Shown: one piece after another, positions 15,025 through 21,288 of the stretch
How positions within the stretch are numbered: position 1 is the stretch's first letter
How the letters are laid out: every line of letters starts with the position of its first letter
Source: Planctomycetaceae bacterium
Lineage (GTDB): Bacteria > Planctomycetota > Planctomycetia > Planctomycetales > Planctomycetaceae
DNA length: 21,288 nucleotides
Direction of reading: 5' to 3'
Assembly (NCBI GenBank): GCA_003445035.1
Contig: DLVV01000425.1
Span: 4,667-25,954, forward strand
The notes under the pieces: generated by a model
Told to the model about the DNA's origin: nothing
Database searches by the model: none
Seen by the model: the letters and a program-made list of their open reading frames with translations, nothing else
Made by a program: the position numbers and the translations under genes

Positions 15025-16388
15025 CGTGACGACTCCCGGACCAGTGCTCCGATCTTCGAACGCGTTTCCGGCGACCCGTCATCGGCTTGCCCCGGATTGG
15101 CCAGCCCATCGACGGCAATGCCGGCAGCGGCGGATTGCCGTTTGAGCACGGCGGCGATCTCTTCGTCACCAAAGATCGCGTGGGGCAGGAATCCCAATTG
15201 ACCGTAACTGACAATGTCGGTCCAGAGAAATGCCGTGTCGGCCGACAACTCGATCCACCAGGTCTGGGTCCCCGGATCAAAACGGCACGCCTCGAGTTGA
15301 CCGGCGAAGATCACCGGCCGCGGATCCTCGTCGCCGGGGTCATCCCAACCTGACAGGCGGACCAGCGCCGGCAACCGTCCCGACAATCGCACAGCCCGTT
15401 CCCCCACCGCGAACGGATACTCGGCTTCGAAGGCGTCCGGCAACCTGTTTTGACCACTCGCCCGGGCCTCGTCATCCAACCGTTCACCTGGCTGTTCGAG
15501 CACCGACTGCATGATGATCCAACGGCCGCGGTGGTCGCGCTGAAACTGTCGCCTCCAGGCTCCGTCGACACCACTCCGCTGCAATCGGTCGGCATCAGAC
15601 AGGATGTCGACCAACGAGACACTGACCAGCCCGTTGGCTGCGGCTGCCTCGCGTCCACGCTGACGGATCAGATCGGCGGCCGAGTCCTTGCGGCCGAGCC
15701 GGTCGAGCACATCGGTGGCCTCCACGAGATCACGGGCGGCGGTGGAGAAATCACCGGCTTCAAGCGATTCGAGGCCGCTTCGCATCAGATCCCGGAGTCG
15801 GCTGGCGTCACTGGAGAGTTGCAGCTGCCCCAGGCTCCACCAACCGGTGACCCCCACCAACATCACCATGCACAGCGCGACCAGGCGGAAGGGCGTGACC
15901 CGTCGCCGACGTGGAGTGTGTGCCGGTTCGGCCTGGATCCCGCGTCGTGTCACCAGCGGTTCCTCGAGCTGGCGGCCGGCAGGAGGTTCGGCGGCTTCCG
16001 GCGGAGGGGGCTCTGAAACCGGCGGCGGTGTCGGCTGCGGCTTGCTCTCGGACGAGGGTCTGGCCGAAGTTGATCCGGAGGCCGGTCTCGCCCGACCAGG
16101 AGAATCGCCGACCGGTTTCGCACGTCCGGATCGCGCGGCCGGTCGAGATCGTGTGGTCGTGACGACTGGGTCGGCAGCGGATTCCGTCGGGTGATCAGCG
16201 GGGCCAGAACCCGGGTAACCATCCTGCGGCAGCAGGATTCCGATCTGCCCACAGGACGCACAGGCCAGGCGTTGAAACTGGTCGGTTCGGAGAACGTCAA
16301 CGGCCTGGCCACAACCACAGACACGACGCACCGGCTGCCTGGACACCGCAACCTGGATCGAGCGGCCCCACTTGAACCAGCTTGGCAT
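15021..16388 (-). CDS. Zinc-ribbon, proline-rich, single-pass membrane protein of unknown function
   Basis: A 455-residue protein. An N-terminal zinc-ribbon-like knuckle pair (C24, C26, C43, C46; VCGCGQ and CASCGQ) is followed by a low-complexity Pro/Ser/Glu linker (about 65-145), a basic stop-transfer-like patch (PRRRRVTPF), one transmembrane helix (about 167-187), and a roughly 265-residue domain beyond it with no family I recognise; it begins with a helical repeat-like stretch (SGLESLEAGDFSTAARDL) and ends in beta-rich sequence (TWWIELSADTAFLW). The start at 16388 (ATG) is preferred; an in-frame GTG at 16436 would add 16 residues rich in Arg. The cytoplasmic zinc ribbon plus exported domain suggests a scaffold or adaptor across the membrane, which is inference. 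Its stop overlaps the start of the secreted protein downstream. A putative promoter lies at 16472-16500. Confidence 0.8.
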   Translation of the reverse strand: MPSWFKWGRSIQVAVSRQPVRRVCGCGQAVDVLRTDQFQRLACASCGQIGILLPQDGYPGSGPADHPTESAADPVVTTTRSRPAARSGRAKPVGDSPGRARPASGSTSARPSSESKPQPTPPPVSEPPPPEAAEPPAGRQLEEPLVTRRGIQAEPAHTPRRRRVTPFRLVALCMVMLVGVTGWWSLGQLQLSSDASRLRDLMRSGLESLEAGDFSTAARDLVEATDVLDRLGRKDSAADLIRQRGREAAAANGLVSVSLVDILSDADRLQRSGVDGAWRRQFQRDHRGRWIIMQSVLEQPGERLDDEARASGQNRLPDAFEAEYPFAVGERAVRLSGRLPALVRLSGWDDPGDEDPRPVIFAGQLEACRFDPGTQTWWIELSADTAFLWTDIVSYGQLGFLPHAIFGDEEIAAVLKRQSAAAGIAVDGLANPGQADDGSPETRSKIGALVRESSR

Positions 16389-16471
16389 CCCGCCCACTCG
16401 CGTTCGGTTTACACCTTCCCGCGCGGCACGGCGCACCGCTGGCTTGGACCCGGGATCGGCGGTCTCAACCG

Positions 16472-16500
16472 ATTATTCGCGAGAACCCCGCGACGGTCAA
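16472..16500 (-). promoter_or_regulatory. Putative promoter for the zinc-ribbon and secreted protein genes
   Basis: On the minus strand TTGACC (complement of 16495-16500) and AATAAT (complement of 16472-16477) are separated by 17 nt in the 137-bp gap after the second lipoprotein gene. The predicted start near 16465 gives a leader of about 77 nt to the ATG at 16388. This would allow separate expression of the last two genes of the cluster. Confidence 0.4.
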
Positions 16501-16525
16501 TTCCCGGCCACTCCGTAACGGCCGA

Positions 16526-17212
16526 TCAGGTGGCGTCGGGAATGTCGTCGCCGTGGTGATGTTCGTAGAAGTACCACCCGAGTTGGTCGCTGAGCCGCGA
16601 GAGGTACTCGCGTTTGAAGTTCGCCGGAGTGGTGTTGTAGGTCGAACGCGGAGCCAATCTCGGGTGACGAGCCCGGATGTCGCGTGTGTAGATCCGCTTT
16701 CCTCCACCATCGGGCAACATCTCGTAGACACTCAGCAGGCCCTCGGTCCGCCCTCTCAACAGGTTCTGGTTGTTCTTCTCGAAAAGGCTGTGCTGCTCGA
16801 CTTCGATGTGAATCACGTACGTCACCCCGAGTGCCTCGCCGAGTTCAACCGGCGAATCCCAGTCGGGATGTTCGTCGAGCCAGGCCTGCACGCGTTCGTG
16901 ATGAACGGAATTGACCTGGTGTTCACGCAACCGGAATGTGAGGTACTTGCCGACCTCCCGATCGACTTTGCCGAAATCGTGCTGGAGTTCCAACGGAGCC
17001 TCACAGAGCACCGCGACGGTGACCCCCTTGGCCGTCATGGACTTCCCGGTTCGGGATTCGAAATCCGGCTCGATCGACGGCGGACCGTGAATCAGCAGCC
17101 CGAGGAACAGGATCTGTTTCAGGCAGCCGGTCAGTGAAACAATGACCAGCACGGCCGCAGAAAGGTGGATCGAGACTCGTAGCAGGCGGCGAGTGGAGTG
17201 GGAACAGGTCAT
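16526..17212 (-). CDS. Lipoprotein, second of two tandem paralogues (CsgG/LpoB-like pattern)
   Basis: A 228-residue lipoprotein of unknown function. The signal sequence (basic MTCSHSTRRLLR, then a hydrophobic core) ends in the lipobox LTGC with Cys30 as the lipidated residue. The mature part follows a pattern seen in LpoB/CsgG/TolB-N type domains: an initial strand VTVAVLCEA, then helices carrying VGKYLTFRLREH and LGEALGVTYVIHIEVEQ. It is a clear paralogue of the gene just upstream: compare VTYVIHIEVEQHSLFE and RGRTEGLLSVY here with VDYVIHIELARFENLE and RGRSAGTVSAY there. The start at 17212 is taken because the signal peptide begins there; the frame stays open to 17488, but that extension is Arg/Ser/Thr-rich shadow sequence overlapping the neighbouring gene. 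The gap to that gene is 49 bp, so one transcript is likely. Confidence 0.85.
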   Translation of the reverse strand: MTCSHSTRRLLRVSIHLSAAVLVIVSLTGCLKQILFLGLLIHGPPSIEPDFESRTGKSMTAKGVTVAVLCEAPLELQHDFGKVDREVGKYLTFRLREHQVNSVHHERVQAWLDEHPDWDSPVELGEALGVTYVIHIEVEQHSLFEKNNQNLLRGRTEGLLSVYEMLPDGGGKRIYTRDIRARHPRLAPRSTYNTTPANFKREYLSRLSDQLGWYFYEHHHGDDIPDAT

Positions 17213-17261
17213 GGCCGGAAGTCCAATCCGCTGATCGGGTGGAGTTTGTCGGTCGGTTGAA

Positions 17262-17951
17262 TCAGATGCCCGCACCGGGGAGGTGCGCGTGGAACTTGCG
17301 AGCAAGGTCCCCGGTGAGTTGGTCAAGGTGGCGACGGCTGAAGACGGTCCGGGACACCTCGCCGACAGGGACCGGCTGACGTCGGGGGTGTCTCTCGTCA
17401 AAGCTGCGATCGAAGACAGCCCGGGACACCTTCTTCCCCTCGATCGTTTCCACCTTATAGGCCGAGACCGTGCCCGCCGATCGGCCACGGTGCAGCCACG
17501 GGGTCTTGTCCTCGAGGTTCTCGAACCGCGCCAGTTCGATATGAATCACGTAGTCGACACCAAACTTCTCGGCCGCAGCCCCAACATCGTCACTGGTCCC
17601 CCGTTCGTCGATCCAGTCGATCACCTCGTTGGCCGGGATTGCCTGGATCGACTCACGAGTCAACCGGTCTGTGACCCCGGTGATGAGATCCGGTTCGAGC
17701 GTGGCGAGATCTCCGGAGAGATAGGAGGGAACCCGGGCAATGACGACAACGGTCTGGTCCGAGTCAACCAGGGTGACCCCCGTGGCCATCGTGAACGCCG
17801 CGGGCATCTTTGGGTTACCGAAGAGCATCTTGCCGGCCATCACTCCCAGGGAGCATCCCGAGCCGGCCACCGCCAGAACGACCAGCAGCACCAGCATCAG
17901 CGGCGACCCAGGCCATCGTGACCGGATCTTGATGGGATTGCGTGATGTCAT
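17262..17951 (-). CDS. Lipoprotein, first of two tandem paralogues (CsgG/LpoB-like pattern)
   Basis: A 229-residue probable lipoprotein. The N-terminus has a basic region, a hydrophobic core (LMLVLLVVLAVAG) and a lipobox-like end GSGC with Cys33; Gly at the -3 position is atypical, so lipidation is less certain than in the paralogue. The mature part has VTLVDSDQTVVVIARVPSY, then ESIQAIPANEVIDWIDERG, then KFGVDYVIHIELARFENLE and RHPRRQPV, matching the downstream paralogue in order and spacing (that one ends with ARHPRLAP and a long helix). The predicted fold, strand-helix with a conserved G-V-x-Y-V-I-H-I-E segment, recalls periplasmic CsgG/LpoB-type domains, known family traits that I only infer here. 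Its ATG overlaps the stop of the DUF2752 gene as ATGA, so the two are translationally coupled. The open frame to 18191 is rejected as a start. Confidence 0.85.
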   Translation of the reverse strand: MTSRNPIKIRSRWPGSPLMLVLLVVLAVAGSGCSLGVMAGKMLFGNPKMPAAFTMATGVTLVDSDQTVVVIARVPSYLSGDLATLEPDLITGVTDRLTRESIQAIPANEVIDWIDERGTSDDVGAAAEKFGVDYVIHIELARFENLEDKTPWLHRGRSAGTVSAYKVETIEGKKVSRAVFDRSFDERHPRRQPVPVGEVSRTVFSRRHLDQLTGDLARKFHAHLPGAGI

Positions 17952-18391
17952 CCGACCGTCACCTCGATCAACCAATTCAATACCGTCACCGCCGTCAACA
18001 CGCCGACTCCCCAGGCCAGCCAACTGTCCGGGTCGCGGACCCCCACCAGTTCTCCTCGTGCCGCACTCCAGAACGACCATGGCAGCATCAGTCCACAGGC
18101 CACCGCCAGCAACAGCCCTCCGACGTTGGCCCGACTCGCCGAAAACCATTGGCCACGGACGAAATGGGCAAACGATGTGGTCATCCCGCAACTGGGGCAG
18201 GGAATCCCGAACATGGTCTGGAACGAGCAGGGTGGGAGCCCGAGTTGTTGGTGAGTGCCGAAACCGGCAGGATCAGGAGACAGCTTGACAGCGAGAGAGA
18301 ACCCTCCTGCGAGGAACACACCCCAGGCGACCAGCAACAGCCTCGCGACCGTCTTGATCGGTCGTCCGTGTCCGGGCTGGTACCAGGCCAT
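17948..18391 (-). CDS. DUF2752 family membrane protein
   Basis: A 147-residue integral membrane protein with three hydrophobic segments (about 14-35, 90-110 and 124-144). The DUF2752 signature is present between the first two: C55 followed by FGIPCPSCGMTTSF (61-74) with C65 and C68, then HFVRGQWFSASRANVGG. The Cys pair could hold a metal or form a disulfide; the family's biochemical role is not established. It heads a minus-strand cluster, and its stop overlaps the start of the first lipoprotein gene as ATGA. The start ATG at 18391 has no good Shine-Dalgarno; no other in-frame Met precedes the first membrane segment. The tight coupling suggests that the membrane protein and the lipoproteins form or build a common envelope complex, which is inference. 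Confidence 0.88.
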   Translation of the reverse strand: MAWYQPGHGRPIKTVARLLLVAWGVFLAGGFSLAVKLSPDPAGFGTHQQLGLPPCSFQTMFGIPCPSCGMTTSFAHFVRGQWFSASRANVGGLLLAVACGLMLPWSFWSAARGELVGVRDPDSWLAWGVGVLTAVTVLNWLIEVTVG

Positions 18392-18418
18392 GAGCGAATT
18401 GATGCAGGAAGGGGCGGT

Positions 18419-18447
18419 TTGATAGTGTTTTGCCCCGGCAGCCGCAA
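18419..18447 (-). promoter_or_regulatory. Putative promoter for the DUF2752-lipoprotein genes
   Basis: On the minus strand TTGCGG (complement of 18442-18447) and TATCAA (complement of 18419-18424) are separated by 17 nt. The predicted start near 18412 leaves a leader of about 20 nt before the ATG at 18391. Confidence 0.4.
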
Positions 18448-18504
18448 GACCGGAACGTGGAGAGGTCGATGAAGAGCCATGACGTCGAAAGACATGCGGA
18501 TGAT

Positions 18505-18534
18505 CTGTTCCCGGCCCGATCGGGATGCTACAAT
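18505..18534 (+). promoter_or_regulatory. Weak putative promoter for the iron-sulfur carrier gene
   Basis: TACAAT (18529-18534) is a good -10 box, but the hexamer 18 nt upstream, CTGTTC (18505-18510), is a poor -35. The predicted start near 18541 gives a leader of about 80 nt to 18621. This lies in the 229-bp gap between divergent genes, in which I see nothing else beyond the minus-strand promoter. Confidence 0.28.
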
Positions 18535-18609
18535 TCCATCCGACTTGATCGGCCTGTGCCGTAGAACGACGACGTGGTTCTGTCTCTGGCTAAAGCTACT
18601 CTTAGAACT

Positions 18610-18615
18610 GAGGTG
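18610..18615 (+). promoter_or_regulatory. Shine-Dalgarno of the iron-sulfur carrier gene
   Basis: GAGGTG lies 5 nt before the ATG at 18621. It decides that start over the in-frame ATG at 18630. It is the clearest Shine-Dalgarno in the window. Confidence 0.7.
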
Positions 18616-18620
18616 ACACG

Positions 18621-18956
18621 ATGGGAATCATGATTACCGAGAAGGCCGCGGCCGAGATGTCACGCGCCCTCGAAGAGAAAAGCCTGTCGGTCGAAGAACA
18701 CGTTCTGCGAATCGGAGTGGACGGCGGTGGCTGCGGTGGTTTCCAGTACCGCCTGGCGTTCGATGACAAGGTCGACGAATCCGCCGACGATGTCTCGACC
18801 CAGCACGGGTTGAGAGTCGCCGTGGATCGCAAGAGCCTGTTGTTCCTCGACGGCACGACCATCGACTGGTACGACGGCCTGGAAAAGCGTGGGTTCACCT
18901 TCACCAACCCCAACGCAGAGCAGTCCTGCGGATGCGGGACCAGTTTTTCCTGCTGA
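18621..18956 (+). CDS. A-type iron-sulfur cluster carrier (IscA/ErpA/HesB family)
   Basis: A 111-residue protein of the HesB/IscA/ErpA/SufA family, which accepts Fe-S clusters from the scaffold and delivers them to apo-enzymes in the cytoplasm. The three conserved ligands are present: Cys38 in GGGCGGFQY and Cys103 and Cys105 in CGCGTSFSC, with an extra C-terminal Cys111. Family strands are visible ([20 protein letters not shown]). Length is normal for the family (about 107-120). The start at 18621 is fixed by a strong Shine-Dalgarno at 18610-18615. No other isc or suf gene is nearby, so it is an isolated carrier; telling IscA from ErpA or SufA needs a tree. The next gene on the strand, a dehydrogenase, starts 166 bp later and probably has its own control. 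Confidence 0.95.
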   Translation: MGIMITEKAAAEMSRALEEKSLSVEEHVLRIGVDGGGCGGFQYRLAFDDKVDESADDVSTQHGLRVAVDRKSLLFLDGTTIDWYDGLEKRGFTFTNPNAEQSCGCGTSFSC

Positions 18957-19040
18957 GACCACGGCACGGAAGTTGTCGGCAGGCGACACGTCTCGGCCGG
19001 CTCTTCTCCCGAATACCGCGACGGGCCGGTCCTGACGTTA

Positions 19041-19080
19041 TTGGGACACTCGACCGGCAACCGGTTTGTTCGAACGAACC
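19041..19080 (+). promoter_or_regulatory. Palindromic operator-like site with weak promoter before the SDR gene
   Basis: GGTTTGTTCGAACGAACC (19063-19080) is an 18-bp inverted repeat with one mismatched pair, centred on TTCGAA, ending 42 bp before the dehydrogenase ATG. Upstream TTGGGA (19041-19046) with an 18-nt spacer places a poor -10 box, TTTGTT (19065-19070), inside the left arm. A repressor dimer bound there could block transcription. The palindrome is seen directly; the promoter is weak. Confidence 0.45.
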
Positions 19081-19122
19081 ACGGCCGTTCGGTTTCCCTG
19101 GGCGAGAGGAAAGAGAACCACG

Positions 19123-19905
19123 ATGAAGTTCGAGGGACGAGTCGGCCTGGTGACCGGAGCTTCACGAGGCATTGGCCGCGCAACGGCGATCGCCATGGCC
19201 CGTGAAGGAGCCGACGTCGGGCTCAACTACCGCTCGCACACCGACGAAGCCCTGGAGGTGGTTGAGGAAGTCGAGCGGCTGGGACGAAAAGCCGTCCTGC
19301 TGCAGGCCGACGTGTCCGATCAGGAGGCTGTCGAGGCCATGGTGGCCCGAACAACCGACGAGTTGGGACGACTCGACCTGTTCGTTTCCAACGCGGCCTA
19401 CAGCGACCGGGAACTGATGATCGACGCCGACATGGAGGGATTCCACAGGACCATCGACGTGTCCATGTGGGGTGCGTTTTACGGCATGCGGGCCTCGGCA
19501 CAACAGATGGTGAAGCAGGGCGAAGGCGGTTCGATCGTCATCGTCAGCTCTCCTCACGCCGTTCTCGCCATCCCGATGTCGATGGCCTACAACATGTCCA
19601 AGGCCGCCATCGACCACATGGCCCGTACCGCCTCGATGGAACTGGCCCCTCACCGAATCCGCGTCAATATCGTCCATCCCGGCTGGATCGACACCCCCGG
19701 TGAACGGAAATTCTTCAGCGAAGAGCAGCTCGAGGAAGGGGCTGCCACCCTGCCGCTGAAGCGACTGGGAACACCCGAGGAGATCGCCGAAGGGATCGCG
19801 TTCATCCTCAGCGATCAGGCCAGTTACATGACCGGCGGCACAACGACCATCGACGGCGGCGTCGGACAGCCGTGGTGGTCGAATCGGGCCGAAGGCAAGC
19901 AATAG
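19123..19905 (+). CDS. Short-chain dehydrogenase/reductase (classical SDR)
   Basis: A 260-residue classical SDR oxidoreductase. The cofactor motif TGASRGIG (11-18) is intact; the NYRS segment (35-38) after the second strand, with Arg37, favours NADP(H). Also seen are NAA (90-92) in place of the usual NNAG core, active-site Ser143, Tyr156 and Lys160 (YNMSK), HPGWIDTPGE (185-194), and a normal C-terminus with SYMTGGTTTIDGG (234-246). Substrate cannot be predicted; glucose dehydrogenase-like and 3-oxoacyl-ACP reductase-like members look alike. The start at 19123 is chosen because MKFEGRVGLVTG begins the fold and a purine-rich GAGAGGAAAGAG lies upstream; an in-frame ATG at 19066 would add 19 residues and would place the operator-like palindrome inside the coding region. 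It sits between the iron-sulfur carrier and acetyl-CoA synthetase genes. Confidence 0.94.
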   Translation: MKFEGRVGLVTGASRGIGRATAIAMAREGADVGLNYRSHTDEALEVVEEVERLGRKAVLLQADVSDQEAVEAMVARTTDELGRLDLFVSNAAYSDRELMIDADMEGFHRTIDVSMWGAFYGMRASAQQMVKQGEGGSIVIVSSPHAVLAIPMSMAYNMSKAAIDHMARTASMELAPHRIRVNIVHPGWIDTPGERKFFSEEQLEEGAATLPLKRLGTPEEIAEGIAFILSDQASYMTGGTTTIDGGVGQPWWSNRAEGKQ

Positions 19906-19925
19906 GTGACACCGCGAGGCGTTGT

Positions 19926-19955
19926 TTGACACCCCGCTCCGGGCGTCCGTAGAAT
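19926..19955 (+). promoter_or_regulatory. Putative sigma70-type promoter for acetyl-CoA synthetase
   Basis: TTGACA (19926-19931) and TAGAAT (19950-19955) are separated by 18 nt. The -35 box is a perfect match to consensus. The predicted start near 19962 gives a leader of about 71 nt, with AGGAG (20019-20023) 9 nt before the ATG. Confidence 0.6.
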
Positions 19956-20032
19956 CGGCTCCGCGGTTGCCTCCGCAGCCCCACTGCCCACACCGCCCAA
20001 AACCCAACGACTCAGACCAGGAGCTCGTCCCG

Positions 20033-21288
<1,256 letters not shown>

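Noticed and set aside
17213..17488. N-terminal extension of the second lipoprotein
   Set aside because: The signal peptide and lipobox need a start at 17212; the extension overlaps the upstream lipoprotein gene.
17952..18191. N-terminal extension of the first lipoprotein
   Set aside because: It lies inside the DUF2752 gene in another frame and would bury the signal peptide.
19066..19122. 19-residue N-terminal extension of the short-chain dehydrogenase
   Set aside because: The SDR fold starts at 19123 behind a purine-rich site; the extension is not typical of the family and overlaps the palindrome.

Overview
The window reads as chromosomal DNA of a GC-rich member of the Planctomycetota. This is an inference from gene content: large Hanks-type Ser/Thr kinases with a planctomycete-style N-terminal segment and fused extracytoplasmic domains, an FHA-GAF-SpoIIE phosphatase, a DUF2752 membrane protein, a DUF1080-like C-terminal domain, and frequent starts without a Shine-Dalgarno. 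No species can be named. I see no tRNA, rRNA, insertion sequence, integrase or CRISPR array. There is no gene-free stretch over 300 bases; the largest gap, 18392-18620, holds only putative promoters.

Region 1 (1-2826): the N-terminal part of holA (DNA polymerase III delta) on the minus strand faces a plus-strand pair, a degenerate phosphohexomutase-like protein and a PLP-dependent aminotransferase. The 76-bp gap holds two promoters that point at each other, each with its -35 box touching the start codon of the opposite gene. Region 2 (2823-7861, minus): a MoxR/ChlI-type AAA+ ATPase, a possible small protein missed by ordinary calling, and an 1131-residue kinase carrying Ig-like and DUF1080-like modules. 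Region 3 (7958-13488, plus): a second membrane kinase, then an FHA-GAF-SpoIIE phosphatase whose own promoter overlaps the kinase stop codon, then a DinG-type helicase coupled to it by a GTGA overlap. Kinase, phosphopeptide-binding phosphatase and AAA+ ATPase together look like a phospho-signalling neighbourhood.

Region 4 (13507-18391, minus): a five-gene envelope cluster: DUF2752 membrane protein, two tandem paralogous lipoproteins, a zinc-ribbon/proline-rich single-pass membrane protein, and a secreted protein with a BamE-like C-terminus. Two of the junctions are ATGA overlaps. The joint function is unknown, and this is the best candidate for an undescribed system here. Region 5 (18621-end, plus): an A-type iron-sulfur carrier, a short-chain dehydrogenase behind an 18-bp palindromic operator-like site, and acetyl-CoA synthetase running off the window.

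Several genes share a sigma70-like promoter of the form TTGRCN-18 nt-TANNAT with an unusually uniform 18-nt spacer.
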